A stretch of 64,000 bases of DNA, taken from positions 375,515-439,514 of the forward strand of contig NZ_LMDC01000027.1 of NCBI RefSeq assembly GCF_001425705.1, read 5' to 3'. The notes below the pieces were generated by a model. It was not told the DNA's origin, made no database searches, and worked only from the letters and a program-made list of their open reading frames with translations. Origin of the DNA: Pelomonas sp. Root1217. GTDB lineage: Bacteria; Pseudomonadota; Gammaproteobacteria; Burkholderiales; Burkholderiaceae_C. How positions within the stretch are numbered: the first letter of the stretch is position 1; the number at the start of each line of letters is the position of its first letter. The position numbers and the translations under genes were made by a program. Shown here in pieces: positions 25,639 to 33,557 of the stretch.

Positions 25639-26325
25639 CTAGCGGGACATCATCGGCTTGAGCCAGCGGTTCTCGGCCCAGCGGAACAGGCCGACCAGGC
25701 ACAGCGTCAGCACGAAATAGAAGGCGCCGGCTGTGATGAAGGCCTCGAAGGGAAGGTAGTACTTGGCATAGACCATCTTGGCCGCGCCGGTCACGTCCAT
25801 CAGTGTCACCGTGCTGGCAAGCGACGTGCCGTGCAGCATGAAAATGGCCTCGTTGCCATAGGCCGGCAGCGCGCGGCGCAGCGCGGCGGGCAGCACGATA
25901 CGGCGCAGCAACAGCCCGCGCCCCATGCCCAGCGCCCTGGCGGCCTCGATCTCGCCGACGGGGAGCGCGCGGATGCTGCCGGCAATGATCTCGGTCGTGT
26001 AGGCGGCCGTGTTCAGCGTGAAGGTCAGCCAGGCGCAGAAGGTGGCTGACGACAGCCAGGGCCAGGCCCAGCTGTCTCGCACCACGTCGAACTGCGCCAG
26101 GCCGTAGTAGATGAGGAACAGCTGCACCAGCATGGGCGTGCCACGGAACATGTAGGTGTAGACCCAGACCAACCGCGACGGCCAGCCCTTGAACACCGTT
26201 CGCACTACGGCCAGCGGAACTGCCAGCACCAGCCCGGCGGCCAGCGACAGCGCCAGCATCTTCAGCGTAATGACGAGCCCGGCCAGGTACAGCGGGAAGT
26301 TCTCGGCAATGGCGTCGAAATTCAC
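25639..26325 (-). CDS. ABC transporter permease, HisM/AotM type
   Basis: A 228-residue inner membrane permease with about five helices and the EAA loop GEIEAARALGMGRGLLLRRIVLP that docks the ATPase. The start is taken as GTG at 26325 (protein starts VNFDAIAENFPLYL), which overlaps the AotQ-like stop codon as GTGA; no ATG is found near the expected N terminus. This family pairs with a Q-type permease to move lysine, arginine, ornithine or histidine. The upstream continuation of the reading frame overlaps the Q gene and is not real. Confidence 0.92.
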   Translation of the reverse strand: MNFDAIAENFPLYLAGLVITLKMLALSLAAGLVLAVPLAVVRTVFKGWPSRLVWVYTYMFRGTPMLVQLFLIYYGLAQFDVVRDSWAWPWLSSATFCAWLTFTLNTAAYTTEIIAGSIRALPVGEIEAARALGMGRGLLLRRIVLPAALRRALPAYGNEAIFMLHGTSLASTVTLMDVTGAAKMVYAKYYLPFEAFITAGAFYFVLTLCLVGLFRWAENRWLKPMMSR

Positions 26326-27011
26326 AGTCGGCCCTCTCGCGTCCCGATGGCCAGGCGCCGTTGCGCCCAGGCGAAGACGAGCTCGGACACGCTGGTGAAC
26401 ACCAGGTAGATCACACCCACGGCCAGGAAGAAGGTGAACGGCTCGCGTGTGGTGCCGGCGGCCTGGTTGCCGCGGGTCATCAGGTCGGACAGGCCGATCA
26501 GCGAAACGATGGCCGTGCTCTTGATCAGCACCAGCCAGTTGTTGGAGATGCCCGGCAGCGCATGGCGCAGCATCTGCGGCAGCGTGATGCGCCACAGCAC
26601 CAGGCGCGGGCTCATGCCATAAGCCAGGCCCGCCTCGCGCTGGCCCGGCGGTACGGCCAGGAAGGCGCCGCGGAAGGCCTCGGTCAGGTAGGCGCCGAAG
26701 ATGAAGCCGATGGTCAGCACGCCGGCGATGAAGGGGTCGATGTCGATGTAGTCCTCATGGCCGAGCATGGGAGCGATGGCATTGACGGCGAGCTGGCCAC
26801 CGTAGAAGACGAGCAGCATCAGCACAAGGTCGGGCACGCCGCGGATCAGCGTGGTGTAGGTGGCTGCCATGCCTCGCGCGACGCGCGAGCGCGACAGCTT
26901 GGCCAATGCGCCGATCAGACCCAGCAGGGCGGCAATGGCCAGCGAGGACATGGCCACTGCCAGCGTGACGGCGGAGCCTTCGAGCAGGCTGGGGAGGAAT
27001 CCGTGCAACAT
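26322..27011 (-). CDS. ABC transporter permease, HisQ/AotQ type
   Basis: A 229-residue inner membrane permease with the family N terminus (MLHGFLPSLLEGSAVTLAVA), the RGVPDLVLMLLVFYGGQ segment and the EAA loop GQREAGLAYGMSPRLVLWRITLP. With the HisM-type partner it forms the channel for basic amino acids. Its stop overlaps the start of the next permease (GTGA), ensuring equal synthesis. The gene lies 17 bp behind a substrate-binding protein gene. Confidence 0.93.
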   Translation of the reverse strand: MLHGFLPSLLEGSAVTLAVAMSSLAIAALLGLIGALAKLSRSRVARGMAATYTTLIRGVPDLVLMLLVFYGGQLAVNAIAPMLGHEDYIDIDPFIAGVLTIGFIFGAYLTEAFRGAFLAVPPGQREAGLAYGMSPRLVLWRITLPQMLRHALPGISNNWLVLIKSTAIVSLIGLSDLMTRGNQAAGTTREPFTFFLAVGVIYLVFTSVSELVFAWAQRRLAIGTREGRL

Positions 27012-27028
27012 GGGAAAGAAGGCCGCGC

Positions 27029-27814
27029 TCAGCGTGGAGGGGTGATGAGGTCGAAGCTGAAGTAGCGGTCGTTGAGCGTCTTCAGCGTGCCGTTGCCACG
27101 CAACGCAGCCAGGGCCTCGTCGATGCGCTGGCCCAGCGTCGCCACATCGGTCTTGCGCAGGCCCACGCCAATGCCCTTGCCGTAGTAGCGCTGGTCCTTG
27201 GCGAAGTCGGGCCCGACAAAGCCGAAGCCGCGGCCGTCGGCATGGTTGAGGAAGCCGAACTGCGCGATGGCGGCGTCCACCAGCGTGGCGTCCAGGCGGC
27301 CAGACTTCAGATCCAGGAAAGCCTGGTCTTGGGTGGCGTAGCGCATCAGCTGGATGCCCTTGAATTGTTCGGCCAGGAAGCGTTCATGGATGGTGCCGCG
27401 CTCCACGCCGATGCGCTTGCCTTTCAGCCCAGCCGGGCTGACGTCGGCGCGTGGGTCGCCGCGCATGACCAGGCGGGCCGGCGAGTAGTAGTAAGGCGAC
27501 GAGAAGGCAACGACCTGCTGGCGCTCTGGCGTGATGGACATCGAGGCCATGATGGCGTCGATCTTGCGCGACTGCAGCGCCGGGATCAGGCCGTCGAATT
27601 CCAGGATGACCGGGGCGCACTGCTGGCCCAGGCGTGCACACAGGGCCTGGGCCACGTCGATCTCGAAGCCCTTGAGCTGGCCGTCGGTGCCGATCTCGCT
27701 GAAAGGGGCGTAGCCCACGGCGAAACCGATGCGCAGGCGCTGCGGCGCCTGGGCCCGGGCCGTACCGGCGAGGGCCAGCGCAACGGGCAGGGCCAGGGCG
27801 GAGCGGCGGCGCAT
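27029..27814 (-). CDS. Periplasmic basic amino acid-binding protein (second copy)
   Basis: A 261-residue solute-binding protein of family 3 with a signal peptide ending TARAQA. The lobe signatures are GYAPFSEIGTDGQLKGFEIDVAQAL and FDGLIPALQSRKIDAIMASMSIT. It is a clear paralogue of the neighbouring upstream gene. ATG at 27814 was chosen: it shares its A with the upstream stop (TGATG); a GTG one codon before is possible. Family members bind lysine, arginine, ornithine or histidine with nanomolar affinity. The charged residues around the ligand site differ from the other copy, which may give a second specificity. Confidence 0.9.
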   Translation of the reverse strand: MRRRSALALPVALALAGTARAQAPQRLRIGFAVGYAPFSEIGTDGQLKGFEIDVAQALCARLGQQCAPVILEFDGLIPALQSRKIDAIMASMSITPERQQVVAFSSPYYYSPARLVMRGDPRADVSPAGLKGKRIGVERGTIHERFLAEQFKGIQLMRYATQDQAFLDLKSGRLDATLVDAAIAQFGFLNHADGRGFGFVGPDFAKDQRYYGKGIGVGLRKTDVATLGQRIDEALAALRGNGTLKTLNDRYFSFDLITPPR

Positions 27815-28611
27815 CACTGCTTGGTGCGCGGCGCGATGTCGTAGTCGAAGTATTTGTCGGCGAGCTTCTTGAAGGTGCCGTTGGCCTGCACGGCGTCGAT
27901 GGCGGCGTTGAACTTCTTGCCCAGCGTGGCCTCGTCGGCCTTGCGCATGCCCACACCGGTGCCGACGCCGAAGACCTTGTCATCGATGATGGCCGGGCCC
28001 GAGAAGGCGAAGCCCTTGCCCTCGGGCTTTTTCAGGAAGCCGAAGTCGCCGGCGGGGGAATCCATCAGCGTCGCATCGATGCGGCCGCTCTTCAGGTCCA
28101 GGAAGACCTGGTCCTGGCTGCCGTAGCGCACGATCTCGCTCTGCTTGAAGGTGGCAGCGGCGTAGGTCTCATGGGTCGTGCCGCGCTGCACGCCGATCTT
28201 CTTGCCCTTCAGCCCCGCGGCTGTGGGGTCCAGCTTCACACCCGCCTTGGCGATGAGGCGGGCCGGGGTGTTGTAGTAGGGCTTGGAAAAGGCTATCGCC
28301 TTTTGGCGCTCCTCTGTGATGGAGACGCTGGCGAAGATGGCGTCCACCTTGCGCGATTGCAGGGCCGGGATGAGGCCGTCGAAGTCCTGCTGCACCAGGG
28401 TGCACTGGGCCTTCATTTCAGCGCAATAGGCCTGCACGAGCTCGATCTCGAAGCCCTTGAGCTTGCCGTCCGGGCCGATCTCGGAGAAGGGCGGGTAGGC
28501 GCCTTCGACGCCGATGCGCAGCTTCTTCCATTCGGGGGCCTGGGCCTGGGCTTGGATGCCGACCAGGCTGCTGGCGGCCAGCAAGGCCAGGGCAAGAAGG
28601 CGGGTCTTCAT
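27814..28611 (-). CDS. Periplasmic basic amino acid-binding protein (first copy, AotJ/ArgT-like)
   Basis: A 265-residue solute-binding protein of family 3. The signal peptide ends IQAQAQA. Motifs are GAYPPFSEIGPDGKLKGFEI, FDGLIPALQSRKVDAIFASV and a conserved RGTTHETY. Two Cys (YCAEMKAQC) could form the disulfide seen in ArgT and HisJ. It leads a run of two binding proteins, two permeases, the AotO-like hydrolase and the ATPase. The start has AAGGA 9 nt upstream and lies 20 bp behind an alpha/beta hydrolase gene. Confidence 0.92.
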   Translation of the reverse strand: MKTRLLALALLAASSLVGIQAQAQAPEWKKLRIGVEGAYPPFSEIGPDGKLKGFEIELVQAYCAEMKAQCTLVQQDFDGLIPALQSRKVDAIFASVSITEERQKAIAFSKPYYNTPARLIAKAGVKLDPTAAGLKGKKIGVQRGTTHETYAAATFKQSEIVRYGSQDQVFLDLKSGRIDATLMDSPAGDFGFLKKPEGKGFAFSGPAIIDDKVFGVGTGVGMRKADEATLGKKFNAAIDAVQANGTFKKLADKYFDYDIAPRTKQ

Positions 28612-28631
28612 GAGGGGGTCCTTCGTGGGGA

Positions 28632-29588
28632 TCAGGGTTGGACTTGAGGTAGCCAGTCGCGCAAGGCCGCAAGGGTAGCAGCCGGGTCTTCCTCCTGAGG
28701 CACATGGCCCAGCTTCGGGAAAACCACCAATTTGTTGTTCGGGATGGCTTTTGCGAACTCGCGGCCCCAGCGCAGCGGGATCAGCCGGTCGCGCTCGCCC
28801 CAGAGGATGAGGGTAGGGACCTTGATCTCGGGCAGGCGTTGGAAGGGGCCGGGAGCAAGCTGATCCATGCGCCGCATCAAGGCGACACGGTTGCCTTCGC
28901 GCAACGTCAGTTCGTAGTAACGGTCCACCAGGGCGGCGGTGACGCGGCTGGGGTCACCGTAGACATCCAGCACGCTGTCCTCAATGGAGCGGCGCGGCAG
29001 CATCCAGCGCATCGGCTCTCGCAGCACGGGAATGCGGGCGATGCGAAAGCCCAGCGGCATGGACTCCGGCACGAAGTCGAAGCCGGCGGCATCGACGAGG
29101 ATGAGGCCGGCGACGCTGTTCGGGTCGGCCAAGGCCACCTGCCAGGCGATTTCGCCGCCCAGGGAGTTGCCGCCGAGGATGACCCGACCCACGCCCAGGC
29201 GCGCCAGCAACTGGCGCACGAAGGCGACGTAGCGCGCATCGCTGTAGTCGTTTTCCGCGTTGGGGCCGGTCAGCCCGAAGCCTGGCAGGTCGAAGCTGAT
29301 GACGCGCCGGGTGGACTTCAGTTCTTCAGCCCAGCCTTCCCAGGTGTGCAGGCTGGCGCCGGTGCCATGGATGAGGACGATGGGCAGCGGGTCACTGCTC
29401 GGCCCTTGATCGCGGTAGTGCACCAGCAGGCCGTCGAGGTCGACGAAGTCCGACGGCGGCGGTGCCCAGCGCGGCACCAGGCTTTCCAGCGATCGGTCGG
29501 GCGCCTTGGTTACGGCAAATCCCAATGCCGCCAGCATCAACAGGATGCCGAAGGCCTTCAGCGCAAAGTCGCCCAATCGGCCCTTCAT
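28632..29588 (-). CDS. Membrane-anchored alpha/beta hydrolase
   Basis: A 318-residue alpha/beta hydrolase with an N-terminal hydrophobic anchor (about 9-27). The oxyanion region is LIHGTGASLHTWEGW, the nucleophile elbow GNSLGG holds the Ser near residue 144, the acid is probably the Asp in LWGERDRLIPL, and the His is in LGHVPQEEDP. It should face the periplasm or the inner membrane surface. The substrate is unknown. The start overlaps the trhO stop (ATGA), so both are translated together. Confidence 0.88.
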   Translation of the reverse strand: MKGRLGDFALKAFGILLMLAALGFAVTKAPDRSLESLVPRWAPPPSDFVDLDGLLVHYRDQGPSSDPLPIVLIHGTGASLHTWEGWAEELKSTRRVISFDLPGFGLTGPNAENDYSDARYVAFVRQLLARLGVGRVILGGNSLGGEIAWQVALADPNSVAGLILVDAAGFDFVPESMPLGFRIARIPVLREPMRWMLPRRSIEDSVLDVYGDPSRVTAALVDRYYELTLREGNRVALMRRMDQLAPGPFQRLPEIKVPTLILWGERDRLIPLRWGREFAKAIPNNKLVVFPKLGHVPQEEDPAATLAALRDWLPQVQP

Positions 29589-30325
29589 GACGATGGGCTC
29601 AGGTCGGCGTTGACACCCCTGCGATCGTCAAAGACGAAGCAGTTGCCGTGGTAATGCTTGCCACCGGTGTCCTCGAAGTATTTCAGGATGCCGCCGTCGA
29701 GCTGCCAGGCCGTCAGGCCGTGTTCATGCAGGACCATCGCCGCCTTCTCGCAGCGAATGCCGCCGGTGCAGTAGCTGACGACCGTCTTGCCAGCCAGTTC
29801 GTCGCGGTGGGCGGCCAGGGCTTCGGGGAAGTCGCTGAACTTGTTCAGCCGCCAGTCGATGGCGCCGTCGAAGGCACCCTGGTCGACCTCGAAGCCATTG
29901 CGCGTGTCCAGCATGACGATCTCGCGGCCGGCGTCGTCATGGCCCTGGTCCAGCCAGCGGGCCAGCACGGCCGGCGCCAAGGCCGGCGCGCGTGGCGCCT
30001 GGTCAGGGCGGATGGTCGGGTGGTTCATGCGGATGATCTCAGGCTTGACCTTGACCTTCAGGCGCTGGAAGGGCTGCACCTCGCTCCAGCTCTCCTTGGG
30101 TGTCAGTGTCGCGAAGCGTGGGTCGGCGCGCAGCTCGGCCACCCAGGTGTTCACGGCTTCGGCCGGGCCGGCCAGGAAGAGATTGATGCCCTCCTCGGCG
30201 ATCAGCACCGTGCCTTTGAGGTCCAGGGCTTGCGCACGGGCTTCTAGGAGGTCGCGCAGCGCCGCCGTGTCGGTCAGCGAGACGAAGAGGTAGCTGGAGA
30301 TGTTGAGGATGGGGCCGGACTGCAT
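29585..30325 (-). CDS. trhO: tRNA uridine(34) hydroxylase, rhodanese family (TrhO)
   Basis: A 246-residue protein of the YceA/TrhO family, which hydroxylates U34 of certain tRNAs on the way to 5-(carboxy)methoxyuridine. The N-terminal acylphosphatase-like domain (NISSYLFVSL; IAEEGINLFLAG) is followed by a rhodanese domain with the active-site loop YCTGGIRCEKA near residue 195 and a C-terminal LDGGILKYFEDTGG. The 246-residue length is on the short side of the family, as the C-terminal zinc-binding part is reduced. The start at 30325 gives the family N terminus; no strong ribosome site is visible. It heads the run that leads into the amino acid transporter. Confidence 0.9.
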   Translation of the reverse strand: MQSGPILNISSYLFVSLTDTAALRDLLEARAQALDLKGTVLIAEEGINLFLAGPAEAVNTWVAELRADPRFATLTPKESWSEVQPFQRLKVKVKPEIIRMNHPTIRPDQAPRAPALAPAVLARWLDQGHDDAGREIVMLDTRNGFEVDQGAFDGAIDWRLNKFSDFPEALAAHRDELAGKTVVSYCTGGIRCEKAAMVLHEHGLTAWQLDGGILKYFEDTGGKHYHGNCFVFDDRRGVNADLSPSS

Positions 30326-30420
30326 GGGCCCGGGATTATCAGTCCCCCTGCAGGGCGCGCACTCGCAGAGCCAGTGCCCTGACTGAGGCGAGTCGGCGCA
30401 AGCAGTTGGGCCGCCTGTCC

Positions 30421-31530
30421 TCAGTCGGCCCAGCGGGACGCAATGCCGCGCACCTCGTCGAGGCATGCGTTCAGCGCTTCGACGACGCGCGGATCGAAAT
30501 GGCTGCCGCTGCCGCCGCGGATGAAGGCCAGCGCCTCGTCGTGGCTCATGGCCCGCTTGTAGGGCCGCACGCTGATCAGGGCGTCATAGACGTCGGCAAC
30601 GGCCATCAGCCGGGCCGATAACGGGATGGCCTCGCCGGTCAGGCCGTCGGGGTAGCCGCTACCGTCCCATTTCTCGTGGTGGTGGCGGGCGATCTGCTTG
30701 CCGAAGGTCAGCATCGGGCCGGCGTCGTCGCCGAGGCGGTCGATGGCGCGCTGCAGCAGGTCGGCGCCATGCTCGGCATGGGTCATCATGACCTGCCATT
30801 CGTCCGGCGACAGCTTGCCGGGCTTGAGCAGGATGGCGTCAGGGATGGCAACCTTGCCGATGTCGTGCAGCGGCGCGGCCTTGGCGAGCTCGTCGATGGC
30901 TTCGGGCGTGAGGTCCAGCGGCCCGTCGGGCTGGGCTGAGATCCACTGCGCCAGCGTACGCACATATTCCTGGGTGCGCTGGATGTGGTTGCCGGTATCG
31001 GCGTCGCGGAACTCCGCCAGGCCGACCATGACGAAGAGGGTGGTATCGCGCAGCCGTTCGACCTCACGCCGGCGCGCGCCCAGCTCGCCGCTCAGCAGCT
31101 CGTTGTGGCGCAGCAGCTGGTCCTCGGCCAGCTTGAGCTGCAGATGGGTGCGCACGCGGGCCAGCACGGTGGCGGGGTTGAAGGGCTTGTGGATGAAGTC
31201 GGCGCCGCCGACCTGGAAGCCGGCGCTCTCGTCCTCGGGCCGGGTCAGCGCGGTCAGGAAGATGACCGGCACGCGGCGCGTGGCCGGGTCGGCCTTGAGC
31301 TGGCGGCAGACCTCGTAGCCATCCAGCTCCGGCATCATCACGTCGAGCACGATCAGGTCGGGTGGCTGGCGGCGGCAGATTTCCAGCGCCTTCGCGCCGC
31401 TGACGGCCAGCTGCACGCGGTAGTGGGGCTTCAGCACCTGGGCCAGCAGCGTCAGGTTGGCCGGCGTGTCGTCGACGACCAGCACGGTGGCCTGTGGCAT
31501 GCCGGTGATCTCGGGCAGCATCATTGTCAT
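30421..31530 (-). CDS. Response regulator with HD-GYP output domain
   Basis: A 369-residue protein with a receiver domain (about 14-130; phospho-acceptor Asp63 in LIVLDVMMPELDG, Lys near 115) and an HD-GYP domain (about 165-345). The latter has HD at 222-223 (LHDIGKVAIPD) and HHEKWDGSGYP at 284-294, all residues needed for a di-iron c-di-GMP phosphodiesterase. Activation by phosphorylation should lower c-di-GMP. Its ATG overlaps the stop of the upstream hybrid kinase (ATGA), so it is the probable output of the two kinases encoded before it. Confidence 0.94.
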   Translation of the reverse strand: MTMMLPEITGMPQATVLVVDDTPANLTLLAQVLKPHYRVQLAVSGAKALEICRRQPPDLIVLDVMMPELDGYEVCRQLKADPATRRVPVIFLTALTRPEDESAGFQVGGADFIHKPFNPATVLARVRTHLQLKLAEDQLLRHNELLSGELGARRREVERLRDTTLFVMVGLAEFRDADTGNHIQRTQEYVRTLAQWISAQPDGPLDLTPEAIDELAKAAPLHDIGKVAIPDAILLKPGKLSPDEWQVMMTHAEHGADLLQRAIDRLGDDAGPMLTFGKQIARHHHEKWDGSGYPDGLTGEAIPLSARLMAVADVYDALISVRPYKRAMSHDEALAFIRGGSGSHFDPRVVEALNACLDEVRGIASRWAD

Positions 31531-33557
31531 GGCGGGCTCGCGTCCTGGGGCTCACCGCGCAACGCGGCCTGGGCCTGGTCGAAATCGAAGCGTTGCATGG
31601 CGCCTGCCAGGGCCTTGGCCCGCGCTGCCGGCAACATCTCGATGAAGGCGGATTCATGCTGCTCCCAGAACGTCAGCGCATTGCTGTCGGCCTCGCCGAG
31701 CAGGGTGGCGAGCTCATTGATCAGCGTGGTCGGGTCGCCGCCGGGAGTTGCCCGGTCCGGGACTTTGGGCGGGGGCAGGTGCAGGTCGACGGGCAAAGGG
31801 CGGTCCAGGTCCAGCAGGCGGCGCAGCATGTGCGGCAGCAGCGGCTTGCTGCACAGGGCCTCGGCGCCCAGGCGCAGCGCGCGCTCGCGCAGCACCGGCG
31901 TGTCGAAGGCGCTCAGCAGCACGGTGCGGCGGGCGCGCGATGGGCCGCTGTCGCGCAGGCTGGCCAACAGCTCGCTGCCCTCCATGTCGGGCAGCACCCA
32001 GTCGACGATCAACAGGTCATAGGGTTGGTTGGCTGGTACGGTAACCAGGCGGGACAGGGCCTGGCGACCCTGGGCCAGCAGGTCGACGCGGCTGGTCGGT
32101 GCCAGCGCCTTCAGCAATGCGATCAACGTCTCGTGGCCACCGCTGTGGGCAGCCTGAACCAGCAGCACGCGCTGCGGTGGCGGGGCAGGCGGTGGGGCCA
32201 GCTCAGGGCAGGGCGCCGGCGGCAGGCTGAGCTCGAACTCGCTGCCACGGCCCGCGGCGCTGCTTGCCCAGAGGGTTCCGCCCATGCGCTCGGCCAGCGC
32301 GCGGCAGATCGCCAGGCCCAGGCCCGTGCCGCCAAAGCGGCGTGTCGCGCCGGCCTCGGCCTGGGCGAAGGGCGTGAACAGGCGCGCCAGTTGATCCGGC
32401 GCCATGCCCAGGCCGGTATCACGCACGCGCAGAACCCAACCGCCCGCCGCGTCCAGCCCGGCGCTGAGCTTGACCTGACCGGTCGGCGTGAACTTGACGG
32501 CGTTGACGAGCAGCTCGGTGACGAGCTGGGTGAGGCGCACCACGTCGCCGCGGCGCGCGCCCGCAGTGCCCAGCAGCTCGGGCGAGGCGATGTCGCAGAC
32601 CAGTTCCAGCTGCTTGGCCTGGGCCGCCGGCCGCACGGCCTCGAAAGCACTGGCCAGCAGCTGCTCGAAGTGCAGTGGCTCGGCGGCGAGCTGCATGCGG
32701 CCGGCGTCGAGGTCGGCGTAGTCCAGCAGGCCGTCGATGAGCTTCACGAGGGACTCGCCGGCGCTCGCCACCTGCTGCAACCGGCCGCGTTGCTCACCCG
32801 GCAGCCGCCCAGCCAGCATCAGCCGCGTCAGGCCGAGCACGGTGTTCATGGGCGTGCGGATCTCGTGGCCGATATTGGCCAGGAAGTCGGATTTGGCCCG
32901 CGAGGCCGCTTCGGCTGCGGCGCGCGAACGCTCCAGTTCGACGAGACGGGCTTCGATGAGGTCTTCGGCCGTGCCCAGGCCCCTGGCAGCGGGCGCGAGT
33001 TGGGTCAGGCGCCCGAGTTGGCGCGACAGGCCCCACAGCGCGACGCAGAACATGGTCTGGCACAGCCCAAGGTTGGCGATCAGCGGCCAGCCTTGCATCA
33101 GCCATTGCGGTGGCGTGCCGGAGAAGCGCAGCAGCGTGGGCGGCGCCAGCATGACGACGAGGAGGCTCAGCGAGATTCGCAGCGCCTCCCGGGCACGCCA
33201 GGTCGTAAACAGCAGCAAGCTGCCGCCCATCGCCCAGGGCGCAAAGCTGCCGAGGGTGTAGAGGCTCGGTCCAGGGTCGGGCCGCAGCGTGAACACCAGC
33301 ATGGTCAAGGAGAAGTACAGGGCCAGCAGCGTGACGCCGATGCGCTGCCACAGGCGCAGCTGCTGTGGCCGCCGCCAGACGAGCAGGGCGAGCGCTGAGA
33401 AGGCGGTCGCGATCAGCGGGTAGGAGATGCGGTCGCTGGGCTCGATGACACCCATGGCCGCTTCGCTCGCCCAGGCGAACAGCGCGGAGGCGACGATGAC
33501 CTTGAAGAGCCAACGGGTGCCGACCGGGCCGAGGATGACGATGACCGGGGCCCTCAA
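31527..33557 (-). CDS. Hybrid histidine kinase with multi-TM sensor region
   Basis: A 676-residue membrane kinase. About six hydrophobic helices occupy residues 15-180, with no periplasmic domain of size. The HisKA domain has the phospho-acceptor His231 (GHEIRTPMN), followed by a HATPase (N box LLVNAVKFTP, G boxes DTGLGM and GGTGLGLAI). A receiver with Asp in IVDWVLPDMEG lies at about 465-590, and a short C-terminal helical tail follows. The start is taken as TTG at 33557, overlapping the upstream stop as TTGA and preceded by GAAGGG; no ATG is available before the first helix. It shares an operon with another hybrid kinase and the HD-GYP regulator. Confidence 0.9.
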   Translation of the reverse strand: MRAPVIVILGPVGTRWLFKVIVASALFAWASEAAMGVIEPSDRISYPLIATAFSALALLVWRRPQQLRLWQRIGVTLLALYFSLTMLVFTLRPDPGPSLYTLGSFAPWAMGGSLLLFTTWRAREALRISLSLLVVMLAPPTLLRFSGTPPQWLMQGWPLIANLGLCQTMFCVALWGLSRQLGRLTQLAPAARGLGTAEDLIEARLVELERSRAAAEAASRAKSDFLANIGHEIRTPMNTVLGLTRLMLAGRLPGEQRGRLQQVASAGESLVKLIDGLLDYADLDAGRMQLAAEPLHFEQLLASAFEAVRPAAQAKQLELVCDIASPELLGTAGARRGDVVRLTQLVTELLVNAVKFTPTGQVKLSAGLDAAGGWVLRVRDTGLGMAPDQLARLFTPFAQAEAGATRRFGGTGLGLAICRALAERMGGTLWASSAAGRGSEFELSLPPAPCPELAPPPAPPPQRVLLVQAAHSGGHETLIALLKALAPTSRVDLLAQGRQALSRLVTVPANQPYDLLIVDWVLPDMEGSELLASLRDSGPSRARRTVLLSAFDTPVLRERALRLGAEALCSKPLLPHMLRRLLDLDRPLPVDLHLPPPKVPDRATPGGDPTTLINELATLLGEADSNALTFWEQHESAFIEMLPAARAKALAGAMQRFDFDQAQAALRGEPQDASPP

